The notes: generated by a model not told the origin, from the sequence alone. 64,000 nucleotides of DNA from JASGCK01 sp031538565 (GCA_031538565.1 JAVKLS010000006.1:33057-97056); one strand, 5' to 3'; shown: positions 1-9,744, counted from the first letter of the stretch. Numbers and translations: made by a program.

Positions 1-1173
1 CTTGCCTACCAACGCCAAGCAACGCTCAATGCCGTGGGCAAGGTCATTCACACGAAATGCCACGCCCTCCGCGCTGGCAAGATCTGCTGCCTGCTGAAAA
101 TTAAACGTGTGCGGCCCCATCACAACAGGGCAATCGCAGGCCAAGGCTTCAATTAAATTTTGCCCGCCTAGGCGCTCAAAACTACCGCCCAATAAGGCTG
201 CTTTTGAAATGCCGTAATAAAAGGCCATTTCACCCACGCTATCGCCCAGCCAAATGGAGTCAGTCGTCCAGCCATGACGACGCGACAGCGAAAAACCTGC
301 ATCCGCAATCAAAGCGGCGACTTCATCAAAGCGCTGCGGATGGCGCGGCACAATCAGCCACTGCACGCTGCTTCTCAGATCTTCGGACAATCTTTTTAGC
401 GCGGATAAAAACGCTGCTTCTTCGCCTACACGTGAACTGGCAAACACCACCACAGGCTTTGTCAGCAAACTGCACACCGATTGCGCCTGTGCCAATTGCT
501 CAGGGTTTGGCGTGATGTCAAATTTGAGATTTCCAAATACACCGTCCACCTTCGCGCCTGCGCTTGCCAATCGCACGGAGTCGTCCGTCGTTTGCGCGTA
601 CACCACCGCAAGACCTAGGTAGGCTTGCCTGGTTAGTTGCTTGATACCAAAACGCTGTGATTTTCTAAACGACTTTTCGCTCAGTCTTGCATTAACCAAC
701 GCCACGGGCACACCTGCATCATTGGCGCTTTGAATGAGGTTTGGCCACAACTCCGTCTCCATCAAAATACCAATCGATGGTTTGAAGTGCGTGATAAAAG
801 CGCGCGTGGCTGTGCGCGAATCCCACGGCTGCCAAACTTGGATATCGCTTGATTGGAGAAGCTTTGCGCCCTCCGTCCTACCCGTTGCCGTGCCGTGCGT
901 TAGCAAAAGCCGCATGGCAGGCATAGTCACTCGCAGCGACTGAAGCAAAATCGCGGCCGCGCGCGTTTCGCCCAGCGACACCGCGTGAATCCAAATCAGC
1001 GGGCGGGCGACATCATGCGTAAACGAAGCATCATTTTTGATGTTGTTAAAGCGTCCAAAACGCTCCTCCAAATGCTCACCATACAAAGGCTCATCGCGAG
1101 CGCGGCGTTTGCATTTGTAGCGCACCAAAGGCTGAACAGCCCAAGTAAAAAAGACGTAGAGCAGGCTCATCAT
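1..1173 (-). CDS. waaA: 3-deoxy-D-manno-octulosonic acid (Kdo) transferase, 3' end cut by window edge
   Basis: Translating the minus strand from the ATG at 1173 gives 391 codons open to the window edge, beginning MMSLLYVFFTWAVQPLVRYK. It continues with the WaaA/KdtA signatures YGEHLEERFG and IWIHAVSLGETRAA, and later GGSFERLGGQNLIEA. The enzyme adds Kdo to lipid A precursor at the inner membrane; the hydrophobic N-terminus fits a membrane anchor. Family members run to about 420-430 residues, so some 30-40 C-terminal residues lie outside the window. The ATG overlaps the TGA of waaC (ATGA), so the two are translationally coupled. A second in-frame ATG at 1170 is an equally possible start. Confidence 0.95.
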   Translation of the reverse strand, partial: MMSLLYVFFTWAVQPLVRYKCKRRARDEPLYGEHLEERFGRFNNIKNDASFTHDVARPLIWIHAVSLGETRAAAILLQSLRVTMPAMRLLLTHGTATGRTEGAKLLQSSDIQVWQPWDSRTATRAFITHFKPSIGILMETELWPNLIQSANDAGVPVALVNARLSEKSFRKSQRFGIKQLTRQAYLGLAVVYAQTTDDSVRLASAGAKVDGVFGNLKFDITPNPEQLAQAQSVCSLLTKPVVVFASSRVGEEAAFLSALKRLSEDLRSSVQWLIVPRHPQRFDEVAALIADAGFSLSRRHGWTTDSIWLGDSVGEMAFYYGISKAALLGGSFERLGGQNLIEALACDCPVVMGPHTFNFQQAADLASAEGVAFRVNDLAHGIERCLALVGK

Positions 1174-2201
1174 CTTGAGCATTCTTTCGATGCAGCGTTG
1201 ACTGACAACCACGCCTGCCACACCACATCCACGCTTGGCGCGTGCGCCCCGCCCACTGCGACTTGATAGGGAACACCTCCCGCCTCAACAGGCACGGGAC
1301 CTGCACGCCAGGCGCGGTCTTGGCTAAACAGTTGCACGTGCGGCAAGCCTAACGCCACCGCCATGTGCGACAGTCCCGAGTCCACGCCAATCACGCCTTC
1401 GCAAGTAGCCATTTCATTTAGCAGCTGCGGCAGCTGCATACGCGGCAAAATTTCGATCCCAGATGACATACCTCCTGGGCCTTCCATCGCGTGAAGGTCT
1501 TGGCAAAACTTGTATTCGTGATCTGTGGAGTACGGCAAAATAACCGTCCATTTTTCAGACAAAAATTTGGTCGCCAAATCTAGCCAATGACCAAGCGCCC
1601 ACTCGTTGTCAAGTCGTGTCGTGCCATGCGCAAACATTATTTTTTTGCTCCTAGCCCTGTGCGCTGGCAAGCCTTCAAAAGTCACGCGTGCAAAGGACTG
1701 CCAAATATCAATGCGCGCCTCGTAATCCAACAACTTGGAGGCAAGCAAGCGCGTTCTTGCAACGGCGTGAATGCGCATCGGCATGATTTGGTTGTGAGGT
1801 AATAAAAATTTGACGGGCCACTCGTAGCTACACGCCTGACTTTTATTAGCGAACGAGCCGCACTTGCCATCCACCGCCAGCCTTGCCATACGAGCCACAC
1901 AGGCCGATTTAATAAGTCCTTGACAATCGATGATCACGTCATAAGTCACACTTTGAAGGTGCGCTCGAAAAGTCGCACGTTCTTGCCTCGTAGGCGCTGC
2001 AAACCAAGATTTTCGCCAACGCCGCATGGCAATTGGAATCACGCGGCGCACACCGCCTAGCCTTGCAACTAGCGGCGCAAACGCCTCCTCGACAACCCAG
2101 TCAATCTGCGCGTGAGGATGTGCTGTCAAAATATCCGCCACCACGGGCATGGTTTGCACCACATCGCCCAAGGACGAGAGTTTGACAATCAATAGATTCA
2201 A
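1170..2201 (-). CDS. waaC: lipopolysaccharide heptosyltransferase I
   Basis: This 343-residue glycosyltransferase family 9 protein adds the first heptose to Kdo2-lipid A. It starts MNLLIVKLSSLGDVVQTMPV, the classic N-terminal strand-loop of ADP-heptose:LPS heptosyltransferases. Its C-terminal half carries GVDSGLSHMAVALGLPHVQL, the nucleotide-sugar binding segment. Length is normal for the family. It lies 3 bp downstream of the phosphomannomutase gene and overlaps waaA by 4 bases, so the group looks like one LPS-core operon. WaaF (heptosyltransferase II) shares the fold, but the adjacency to waaA and the N-terminal sequence favour WaaC. Confidence 0.93.
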   Translation of the reverse strand: MNLLIVKLSSLGDVVQTMPVVADILTAHPHAQIDWVVEEAFAPLVARLGGVRRVIPIAMRRWRKSWFAAPTRQERATFRAHLQSVTYDVIIDCQGLIKSACVARMARLAVDGKCGSFANKSQACSYEWPVKFLLPHNQIMPMRIHAVARTRLLASKLLDYEARIDIWQSFARVTFEGLPAHRARSKKIMFAHGTTRLDNEWALGHWLDLATKFLSEKWTVILPYSTDHEYKFCQDLHAMEGPGGMSSGIEILPRMQLPQLLNEMATCEGVIGVDSGLSHMAVALGLPHVQLFSQDRAWRAGPVPVEAGGVPYQVAVGGAHAPSVDVVWQAWLSVNAASKECSR

Positions 2202-2204
2202 AGT

Positions 2205-3638
2205 TCAATGCCCAGCCGCAAAGCTCGAGTCTGGCTTCACGGTTTTAAGAAGCGTCATCATGTCAGATTCGATGCGTGCCAGCGCCGCGTCGGTATGTCC
2301 CTCAAATCGCAAGACCAAAACAGGTGTCGTGTTGGATGCGCGAATCAGTCCAAATCCATCGGGCCAGTCCACACGCAATCCGTCAATGGTGTTGATGGTG
2401 GCACTGGTGAAAGCTGCATAGTTGGCAGCCAAGGTTTGCAACTGGAAAACCAATTGAGGTGGCTCGCCCTCGGCGCACGCAACGTTGAGTTCAGGCGTAG
2501 AAAAGCTGGTCGGCAAGGCATCTAGCACGTCACTAACGCTGGAGTTGTCGCTCAAAATTTCTAACAATCTTGCACCTGCATACGTGCCATCGTCAAAGCC
2601 GTACCAACGCTCTTTAAAAAAAATGTGCCCACTCATCTCACCACCCAGTGCCGCTTGCGCTTGTTTATCGCTTCTTGGTGTGGCTGCATCAATTTCGCGC
2701 ATTTTGGCTTTGATGAGTGAATGCCCTGTTTTAAACATCAACGCCTCACCCCCCGCCGCTTGAATAGCGGGTGCTAGGCGTTGACTGCACTTGACGTCAA
2801 ACACAATCGTGGCGCCTGGCACACGCGTAAGCACATCTTGCGCAAACAACATCATTTGACGATCGGGATAAATGGTGTTTCCGCCCTTTGTGACGATGCC
2901 CAGTCGGTCACCATCGCCATCAAAGGCAAGTCCTAACTCGGCGTCTGAGTCTTGCAGCGCGGCAATGAGGTCGCGCAAATTCTCTGGCTTACTAGGATCA
3001 GGGTGATGGTTAGGAAAATTGCCATCGACCGCACTAAAAAGCTCCACCACTTCGCAGCCCAATGCGCGAAAAATAGCGGGAGCCGAAGCGCCCGCCACAC
3101 CGTTACCTGAATCAACCACAATTTTCATGCGGCGCTTGAGCTTGATGTCGCTGACGATGCGCTGGCTGTACGCCGCTTGGATATCCACCTTGCGCGCATG
3201 GCCCGTTGCAGGAAGTGACCACTGGGACTCCTCCATCATGCGGCGCAACTCTTGAATGTCTTCGCCATAAATGGCGCGACCTGCCAGCACCATTTTGAAG
3301 CCGTTGTAATCACGCGGGTTATGGCTGCCTGTAATTTGAATTCCACTTGTGCAGCGCGCATCGACTTCGCCCGTCGTTGCAAAATACAGCATGGGCGTTG
3401 TGACCATGCCCACATCGACAACCTCGACGCCTGCCTCACAAAGCCCATGGATGAGGGCTTGCGAGAGATATAGCCCAGACAGCCTGCCATCGCGCCCCAC
3501 CGCAACTACCTGCTGCCGCTGCTTGATGGCCTGCGTGCCAAATGCTCGCCCTAGTCTGCGAGCGACTTCAGGATTCAGCGATGCGGGTGTCACGCCTCTG
3601 ATGTCATAGGCTTTAAAAATATGTGGATCGAGTTTCAT
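2205..3638 (-). CDS. phosphomannomutase/phosphoglucomutase (AlgC type)
   Basis: This 477-residue alpha-D-phosphohexomutase interconverts hexose 6-phosphates and 1-phosphates to feed LPS and polysaccharide sugar nucleotides. Visible landmarks are the N-terminal FKAYDIRG, the phosphoserine loop TGSHNPRDYNG at about residues 103-113 (Ser105), the metal-binding DGDGDRLG at about 240-247, the sugar loop GGEMSGH near 332-338 and the phosphate-binding RASNTTP near the C-terminus. It overlaps hrcA by 4 bases (ATGA) and is followed 3 bp later by waaC, in keeping with a role in LPS precursor supply. Whether it prefers mannose or glucose phosphates cannot be read from the sequence. Confidence 0.95.
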   Translation of the reverse strand: MKLDPHIFKAYDIRGVTPASLNPEVARRLGRAFGTQAIKQRQQVVAVGRDGRLSGLYLSQALIHGLCEAGVEVVDVGMVTTPMLYFATTGEVDARCTSGIQITGSHNPRDYNGFKMVLAGRAIYGEDIQELRRMMEESQWSLPATGHARKVDIQAAYSQRIVSDIKLKRRMKIVVDSGNGVAGASAPAIFRALGCEVVELFSAVDGNFPNHHPDPSKPENLRDLIAALQDSDAELGLAFDGDGDRLGIVTKGGNTIYPDRQMMLFAQDVLTRVPGATIVFDVKCSQRLAPAIQAAGGEALMFKTGHSLIKAKMREIDAATPRSDKQAQAALGGEMSGHIFFKERWYGFDDGTYAGARLLEILSDNSSVSDVLDALPTSFSTPELNVACAEGEPPQLVFQLQTLAANYAAFTSATINTIDGLRVDWPDGFGLIRASNTTPVLVLRFEGHTDAALARIESDMMTLLKTVKPDSSFAAGH

Positions 3639-4651
3639 GCAAGTTTGTGGTGACTGAGCGCGTTGCTCACTAATTTAGAGGTGATATCGACAATGCGAAT
3701 CATGCGTTCATACGGCATCCGCGTAGGACCAATAACGCCCAAGGTTCCGACAATTTGTCCGTTGATTTTATACGGCGCGCTGACGACAGAAAGCTCTTCA
3801 AATGGCACGACATGACTTTCACCACCAATGTAGATGCGCACGCCCTGCGCCTGCTCGGAGTTGTCCAACAAGTGCAGTAATTGCGTTTTTTGCTCAAACA
3901 AATCGAATGTGCGACGCAACTGGCCCATGTCGCTAGCAAAGTCGGAGACCGAGAGCAAATTGCGCTCGCCTGCAATCACCACTTCGTCCGCAGGCTGTGC
4001 CATGGCGTCCGAGCTGACCTGAACCGCGGCTTGCATGAGCGCAGCAATTTCGCCTTGCAAAGATTGCAATTCAGCCTTGAGTTGCATACGAACTTGCTCC
4101 ATCTCCAAACCCGCGTAATGCGTATTTAAATAATTAGAGGCTTCAATCAACTGACTTTGCGAGTAGTCATTCGGCGTAAAAATGACGCGGTTTTGCACGT
4201 CACCATCGGGTGAGACGATGATGACTAAATAACGCTTTTCGGACAGCCGCAAAAACTCGATATGTTTGAAAATAGCGTTGCGCTTGGGCGCGAGCACCAC
4301 ACCCACAAACTGCGACAAACTCGAGAGCAAATGAGCCGCGTTGGCAATCACTTTTTGGGGTTGCTCGGCAGCGAGCTCTGAGGGCACACCCGACAGGTCA
4401 TCGCCTTGTACGGTAAGCATCGAGTCCACAAACAAGCGATAACCACGCGCTGTAGGCACGCGCCCAGCCGAGGTGTGTGGACTCACAATCAGTCCAAAAT
4501 CTTCCAAGTCCGCCATCACGTTGCGAATGGTGGCAGCCGATAGCTCTAGCCCTGGCGCTTTCGATAGCGTGCGCGACCCGACGGGCATACCGTCTGCAAT
4601 GTAGCGCTCAATTAGCGTTTGGAGTAAAAGTTTGGCGCGGTCATCTAACAT
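3635..4651 (-). CDS. hrcA: heat-inducible transcription repressor HrcA
   Basis: HrcA represses chaperone genes by binding CIRCE operators and needs GroEL for activity. The protein has the N-terminal winged-helix region (LLLQTLIERYIADGMPVGSR, then LSAATIRNVMADLEDFGLI), the GRVPTARGYRLFVD segment and the C-terminal HrcA domain ending in IGPTRMPYERMIRIVDITS. I chose the ATG at 4651 (MLDDRAK, 338 aa) because a GGA lies about 7 bases upstream. Upstream in-frame starts exist at 4657 (ATG) and 4663 (TTG). In many betaproteobacteria hrcA precedes nadK or grpE; here it heads an LPS operon. I found no CIRCE-like inverted repeat in the 129 bp before it. Confidence 0.96.
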   Translation of the reverse strand: MLDDRAKLLLQTLIERYIADGMPVGSRTLSKAPGLELSAATIRNVMADLEDFGLIVSPHTSAGRVPTARGYRLFVDSMLTVQGDDLSGVPSELAAEQPQKVIANAAHLLSSLSQFVGVVLAPKRNAIFKHIEFLRLSEKRYLVIIVSPDGDVQNRVIFTPNDYSQSQLIEASNYLNTHYAGLEMEQVRMQLKAELQSLQGEIAALMQAAVQVSSDAMAQPADEVVIAGERNLLSVSDFASDMGQLRRTFDLFEQKTQLLHLLDNSEQAQGVRIYIGGESHVVPFEELSVVSAPYKINGQIVGTLGVIGPTRMPYERMIRIVDITSKLVSNALSHHKLA

Positions 4652-4792
4652 TTTCATTTCCAAATCGTTTGTGATACTTCGTTATCTTCCTCACTCACTC
4701 CTCACCGCACTGACTGTACTGTTTCGTCGCTCGCTCGTTGATACCTTGGCTCACTTTTGATTTGAATTTGAAAAGCCTATTTTTCCCCGCCC

Positions 4793-5209
4793 TTATTTTT
4801 TATCGCGAAAGCGGCGTAGCGCAGCGATTTGCGCCGCAAGCACCGCCAACTCGGACTGGGCTTTGGCCAAATCGATATCGCTCTTGGCATTTTTGAGCAC
4901 TTCTTCAGCAGCCAAACGCGCAGCATTGGCCTTTTCTTCATCAAGATCTTTGCCGCGCACCGCTGTGTCGGAGAGCACGGTCACGCAGTTGGGTTGCACC
5001 TCTAACAGTCCACCTGCCACAAAAATAAATTCTTCGCCGCCTTCTGCAGTTTCAATACGCACCGTGCCAGGGCGGATGCGTGTAATGAGCGGCGTATGGC
5101 GTGGCTTAATACCTAGCTCACCCACCTCGCCAGGCAGCGCCACAAAGGTTGCTTCGCCTGAGTAGATGGACTCTTCGGCAGAGACCACATCAACGTGAAT
5201 CGTGTTCAT
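4793..5209 (-). CDS. atpC: ATP synthase F1 epsilon subunit
   Basis: The 138-residue epsilon subunit is part of the F1 central stalk and regulates ATP hydrolysis. The beta-sandwich domain is recognisable (MNTIHVDVVSAEESIYSGEA, then VALPGEVGELGIKPRHTPLI). It is followed by the two-helix C-terminal region rich in Ala and Lys. A good ribosome site (GAGGGA) precedes the ATG. It is the last gene of the atp operon, 50 bp after atpD. No clear Rho-independent terminator is visible between its stop and hrcA. Confidence 0.98.
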   Translation of the reverse strand: MNTIHVDVVSAEESIYSGEATFVALPGEVGELGIKPRHTPLITRIRPGTVRIETAEGGEEFIFVAGGLLEVQPNCVTVLSDTAVRGKDLDEEKANAARLAAEEVLKNAKSDIDLAKAQSELAVLAAQIAALRRFRDKK

Positions 5210-5259
5210 AAATTCCCTCTTCAGTTGAACCAGCGCGAGCGCTCAGTCCCGCAAATTTA

Positions 5260-6660
5260 TTATATTTTTTTCGCTTTTTCGATGGCTTCGTCGATCGTGC
5301 CCACCATGTAAAACGCTTGCTCGGGCATATGGTCGCATTCGCCGCTGACAATCATTTTGAAGCCGCGAATCGTCTCCGCCAAAGTCACATATTTACCTGC
5401 TGTACCCGTAAACACCTCGGCAACATGGAATGGTTGCGACAAAAAGCGTTGGATTTTACGGGCACGAGCCACGGCCAGCTTGTCTTCGGGCGCGAGTTCA
5501 TCCATGCCCAAAATCGCAATAATGTCGCGCAGCTCTTTATAGCGCTGCAGCGTACCTTGCACGGCGCGTGCAGTGGTGTAGTGGTCGTTACCCACGACCA
5601 GCGGATCAAGCTGGCGGCTGGTGGAGTCAAGTGGATCGACGGCTGGATAAATACCCAAAGCGGCAATATCACGCGACAGCACCACAGTGGAGTCCAAATG
5701 CGCAAAGGTGGTTGCAGGGGATGGGTCGGTCAAGTCGTCGGCGGGCACATAAACGGCCTGGATGGAGGTGATCGAGCCGACTTTTGTTGACGTGATGCGC
5801 TCTTGCAGACGTCCCATTTCCTCGGCCAGTGTGGGCTGATAACCCACAGCAGAAGGCATACGACCCAATAAGGCGGACACCTCAGTGCCAGCCAAGGTGT
5901 AGCGATAAATATTATCCACAAAGAACAGCACGTCTTTGCCTTCGTCACGGAAGGATTCGGCAATTGTCAAACCAGTCAAAGCCACGCGCAAACGATTGCC
6001 TGGCGGCTCATTCATTTGTCCGTACACCATCGCCACTTTAGAGTTTTCTAAATTGTCGAGATCAACCACCTTAGAGTCCGCCATCTCGTGATAAAAGTCG
6101 TTACCTTCACGGGTACGCTCGCCCACACCTGCAAATACCGACAAACCACTGTGCGCTTTGGCGATATTGTTGATGAGCTCCATCATGTTCACGGTTTTCC
6201 CCACGCCAGCACCGCCAAACAAGCCCACTTTACCGCCTTTAGCAAATGGACACACAAGGTCAATCACCTTGATGCCAGTTTCTAGCAATTCTTGTGAGGG
6301 GCTGAGTTCATCGTAGGTGGGTGCTGTGCGGTGAATGGATGCCGTCTGTGCTTGATCGACAGGTCCGCGCTCATCAATCGGCGTACCTAGCACGTCCATG
6401 ATGCGACCCAGAGTCGCTTTGCCCACGGGTACAGTAATAGCCGCATCGGTGTTGTACACCATCAGACCGCGGCGCAAACCATCGGATGAGCCCAGCGCAA
6501 TGGCACGCACCACGCCGTCACCCAATTGTTGCTGCACTTCTAACGTCAAGGGCGAGCCTTCCATTTTGAGTGCGTCATAAATCTTGGGCATTTGCTGGCG
6601 TGGAAACTCCACGTCAACCACAGCACCGATCACTTGTACGATTTTTCCTTGGGCTTTCAT
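5260..6660 (-). CDS. atpD: ATP synthase F1 beta subunit
   Basis: This is the catalytic subunit of F1. The start at 6660 (MKAQGKIVQVIGAVVDVEF, 466 aa) is preferred over the upstream in-frame codon at 6675 because GGAG lies 6 bases before this ATG and the length then matches the family. The Walker A loop GGAGVGKT sits at about residues 149-156. GERTREGNDFYHEM (catalytic Glu) and FFVDNIYRYTLAGTEVSALLGR (Walker B region) follow. It lies between atpG and atpC in the standard order. Confidence 0.99.
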   Translation of the reverse strand: MKAQGKIVQVIGAVVDVEFPRQQMPKIYDALKMEGSPLTLEVQQQLGDGVVRAIALGSSDGLRRGLMVYNTDAAITVPVGKATLGRIMDVLGTPIDERGPVDQAQTASIHRTAPTYDELSPSQELLETGIKVIDLVCPFAKGGKVGLFGGAGVGKTVNMMELINNIAKAHSGLSVFAGVGERTREGNDFYHEMADSKVVDLDNLENSKVAMVYGQMNEPPGNRLRVALTGLTIAESFRDEGKDVLFFVDNIYRYTLAGTEVSALLGRMPSAVGYQPTLAEEMGRLQERITSTKVGSITSIQAVYVPADDLTDPSPATTFAHLDSTVVLSRDIAALGIYPAVDPLDSTSRQLDPLVVGNDHYTTARAVQGTLQRYKELRDIIAILGMDELAPEDKLAVARARKIQRFLSQPFHVAEVFTGTAGKYVTLAETIRGFKMIVSGECDHMPEQAFYMVGTIDEAIEKAKKI

Positions 6661-6692
6661 TTTTTGCTCCAGCAATTAAATTTCAATTTCAA

Positions 6693-7571
6693 TTAAACAG
6701 CCGCCGCACCAGCGACGATCTCTGACAATTCTTTGGTGATAGCCGCTTGACGGGTCTTGTTATAGACCAGCTTAAGCTCACCAATCACACTCCCTGCGTT
6801 ATCGGTTGCGGACTTCATCGCTACCATGCGCGCCGATTGCTCGGACGCCATGTTTTCAGCCACGGCTTGATAGACCAAGGACTCGATATAGCGCACGAGC
6901 AATTCGTCAATCACGGTTTGCGGATCGGGCTCATACAAATAATCCCACGCATGAGAAGCGCCTGCCGTTTGCGCGCTTGTCTGCATCGTCTCTGCCGATA
7001 AGGGCAACAGTTGTGTAATGACAGGCTCTTGCTTCATGGTATTGATAAACCGCGTGTAGCACAGATACACGGCGTTGATCTCACCTTTCGCGTAGCTATC
7101 AAGCAGCACCTTGGTAGGCCCAATCAGCGCATCCAGATGCGGCTTGTCACCCAGCTGCGTAACGTGCGACACAACTTTAGCGCCCACGCGATTTAAAACC
7201 CCCAATCCCTTATTGCCAATTGCCACCGCCTGCGTACCCACACTCGCAGCTTGCAAATCTTTAATTTTGTTGGTTACCGCGCGCAAAATGTTGGTATTCA
7301 TGCCGCCGCACAACCCTTTATCAGTTGTGACGACGATAAAGCCAGCCGTCTTCGCGTCATTCATCTGCATGAAAGCGTGCGTGTACTCAGGATTAGCCTT
7401 ACCCAAATTAGCCGCGATATTGCGCACTTTTTCGCTATAAGGCCGCGCTGCACGCATACGATCCTGCGCTTTGCGCATTTTGGAGGCAGCAACCATTTCC
7501 ATCGCTTTGGTGATCTTCTTGGTGTTTTCCACCGATTTGATCTTGCCTCGTATTTCCTTACCTGCTGCCAT
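6693..7571 (-). CDS. atpG: ATP synthase F1 gamma subunit
   Basis: The 292-residue gamma subunit forms the rotating central shaft. It begins MAAGKEIRGKIKSVENTKKITKAMEMVAASKM, the conserved N-terminal helix. It ends in the conserved C-terminal helix (SATDNAGSVIGELKLVYNKT, then RQAAITKELSEIVAGAAA). AAGGAG lies just upstream of the ATG. It is placed between atpA and atpD as in other proteobacterial atp operons. Confidence 0.99.
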   Translation of the reverse strand: MAAGKEIRGKIKSVENTKKITKAMEMVAASKMRKAQDRMRAARPYSEKVRNIAANLGKANPEYTHAFMQMNDAKTAGFIVVTTDKGLCGGMNTNILRAVTNKIKDLQAASVGTQAVAIGNKGLGVLNRVGAKVVSHVTQLGDKPHLDALIGPTKVLLDSYAKGEINAVYLCYTRFINTMKQEPVITQLLPLSAETMQTSAQTAGASHAWDYLYEPDPQTVIDELLVRYIESLVYQAVAENMASEQSARMVAMKSATDNAGSVIGELKLVYNKTRQAAITKELSEIVAGAAAV

Positions 7572-7597
7572 GTTGGCTCCTTATGATCAGGTAGGAT

Positions 7598-9151
7598 TTA
7601 AGCAAACGACTTTTTAAAGGTCGCAATCGCGCTATTCAATTCAGCTTCAGCATCTTTATCCATCGCTTTAGCCGATTCCAATTTTGCAAGCAATGGTGCG
7701 TGCTTGTCTTTTAAATAGCTGTGCATACCCGATTCGAAGGCCAAGACTTTCTTAACTTCGACATCGTCCATAAAGCCCTTGTTCACCGCAAACAAAGTGG
7801 AGGCCATGATGCTGATGGATTGTGGGCTGTACTGTGCCTGCTTGAGCAGCTCGGTCACGCGCGCACCACGATCCAATTGCTTGCGGGTTGCCTCGTCAAG
7901 ATCAGAGGCAAACTGCGCAAAGGCAGCCAATTCGCGGTACTGCGCCAGATCGGTACGGATACCGCCCGACAAACTTTTGACCAACTTGGTTTGCGCTGCG
8001 CCACCAACGCGGGAGACCGAAATACCCGCGTTAATCGCAGGACGAATACCCGCGTTAAAGAGTGATGTTTCTAAAAAGATTTGACCGTCAGTAATCGAAA
8101 TCACGTTCGTTGGCACGAAAGCGGATACGTCGCCCGCTTGCGTTTCAATAATTGGCAGCGCGGTGAGCGAACCCGTTTTGCCTTTAACTGCACCCTTGGT
8201 AAATGCCTCCACGTAATCGGCATTAACGCGCGAGGCACGCTCCAGCAAACGGCTGTGGAGATAAAACACATCGCCAGGATAGGCTTCGCGACCTGGTGGA
8301 CGGCGCAAGAGCAAAGACACTTGGCGATACGCCACAGCTTGCTTGGACAAATCGTCATACACAATCAAAGCATCCTCACCGCGATCGCGGAAATACTCAC
8401 CCATGGTGCAGCCTGAGTACGCCGACACATATTGCATTGCAGCTGACTCCGATGCTGTTGCCGCCACCACAATGGTGTACGCCATTGCACCCGCTTGCTC
8501 TAACGAGCGCACCACGTTTTTAACCGACGATGCTTTTTGGCCAATCGCCACATAAACGCAAGTGACGTTTTGACCTTTTTGGTTAATGATGGCGTCAATC
8601 GCAACCGCGGTCTTACCTGTTTGACGATCACCAATAATCAGCTCGCGCTGACCACGTCCCACAGGAACCATTGAGTCAATAGACTTCAGACCTGTCTGCA
8701 AGGGTTGATCCACCGACTTACGCGCAATCACGCCTGGCGCAACTTTTTCGATCACATCGGTCATCTTGGCATTGATAGGGCCTTTGCCATCAATCGGCTG
8801 ACCCAGCGCATTGACCACACGACCAATCAGCTCGGGCCCCACGGGCACCTCCAAAATACGCCCCGTGCACTTAACGGTATTGCCTTCAGAGATATGCTCG
8901 TATGCACCTAAAATCACCGCACCTACGGAGTCACGCTCCAAATTCAGCGCCAAGCCAAACGAGGGCTGGCCATCGGCAGCAGCAGGAAACTCTAGCATCT
9001 CGCCTTGCATCACATCAGATAAGCCATGGATGCGCACGATGCCATCCGTCACGGACACCACCGTCCCTTGGTTACGCACATCGACATTGGCCGTCAAGCC
9101 TTCGATGCGGCTTTTAATTTGCTCGGAAATTTCTGCGGAATTGAGTTGCAT
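7598..9151 (-). CDS. atpA: ATP synthase F1 alpha subunit
   Basis: The 517-residue non-catalytic nucleotide-binding subunit of F1. It starts MQLNSAEISEQIKSRIEGL and has the alpha-type P-loop GDRQTGKT at about residues 174-181. The VYDDLSKQAVAYRQVSLLLRRPPGREAYPG region and the C-terminal helical domain are also present. GAAGGA precedes the start. Length is normal (about 513 residues in relatives). It is co-directional with atpH and atpG. Confidence 0.99.
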   Translation of the reverse strand: MQLNSAEISEQIKSRIEGLTANVDVRNQGTVVSVTDGIVRIHGLSDVMQGEMLEFPAAADGQPSFGLALNLERDSVGAVILGAYEHISEGNTVKCTGRILEVPVGPELIGRVVNALGQPIDGKGPINAKMTDVIEKVAPGVIARKSVDQPLQTGLKSIDSMVPVGRGQRELIIGDRQTGKTAVAIDAIINQKGQNVTCVYVAIGQKASSVKNVVRSLEQAGAMAYTIVVAATASESAAMQYVSAYSGCTMGEYFRDRGEDALIVYDDLSKQAVAYRQVSLLLRRPPGREAYPGDVFYLHSRLLERASRVNADYVEAFTKGAVKGKTGSLTALPIIETQAGDVSAFVPTNVISITDGQIFLETSLFNAGIRPAINAGISVSRVGGAAQTKLVKSLSGGIRTDLAQYRELAAFAQFASDLDEATRKQLDRGARVTELLKQAQYSPQSISIMASTLFAVNKGFMDDVEVKKVLAFESGMHSYLKDKHAPLLAKLESAKAMDKDAEAELNSAIATFKKSFA

Positions 9152-9203
9152 GACTCGTCCTTCTTTTGTTTATCAATAAATTCGTAACAGAGCGCAAGGA
9201 GAC

Positions 9204-9734
9204 CTACGCCACCAGTGCGACCTTCATTTGATCCAGCCTTGCACGCACCGAAGCGTCCAGCACCTCATCACCCACAACCACACGCACGCCGCCAATTAAA
9301 CCTTCGTCCACTTGAACTTTGGCGTTTAATTTGCGAGCAAAGCGTTTTTCTAGTAACGTCACCAAATCCGTCAACGCCGCAGCATCGATTGGGAAGGCGC
9401 TATAAATAACCGCGTCATTCACCCCTTGGGCTGCATTTTTTAGCGCTTGGAATTGCACAGCAATTTCAGGCAATGCGCCAAGGCGTCCGTTTTCAATAAT
9501 GACGGTCAAAAAATTGAGCGCTGCAGGACCCATGCTCGCACCAGTGACCGACACAATGAGTTCCGCAATTTGCGCATTACTTGCCAAAGGACTGCTAGAA
9601 AACTCCAACAGCGCCGCATCGGAAGCAACAACCGCCAAACTATTTAGCCACATCTGCACCCCACCAAGATCAGACTTGGACGCCTGAAACAAGGCCTCGG
9701 CATAGGGGCGGGCAATGGTTGCAATTTCAGCCAT
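9204..9734 (-). CDS. atpH: ATP synthase F1 delta subunit
   Basis: The 176-residue delta subunit links F1 to the peripheral stalk. The N-terminal helical domain begins MAEIATIARPYAEALFQASK. The C-terminal signature is seen as AFPIDAAALTDLVTLLEKRF followed by VDEGLIGGVRVVVGDEVLDASVRARL. GAGGGG precedes the ATG. It lies between atpF (10 bp gap) and atpA. Confidence 0.98.
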   Translation of the reverse strand: MAEIATIARPYAEALFQASKSDLGGVQMWLNSLAVVASDAALLEFSSSPLASNAQIAELIVSVTGASMGPAALNFLTVIIENGRLGALPEIAVQFQALKNAAQGVNDAVIYSAFPIDAAALTDLVTLLEKRFARKLNAKVQVDEGLIGGVRVVVGDEVLDASVRARLDQMKVALVA

Positions 9735-9744
9735 GACAACCCCT

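Noticed and set aside
4664..4792. Search for a CIRCE operator before hrcA
   Set aside because: No TTAGCACTC-type inverted repeat was found; only scattered short repeats such as CTCACTCACT are present.
5317..5790. A 157-residue plus-strand frame opposite atpD
   Set aside because: It is fully inside the conserved ATP synthase beta gene and has no recognisable domain or ribosome site.
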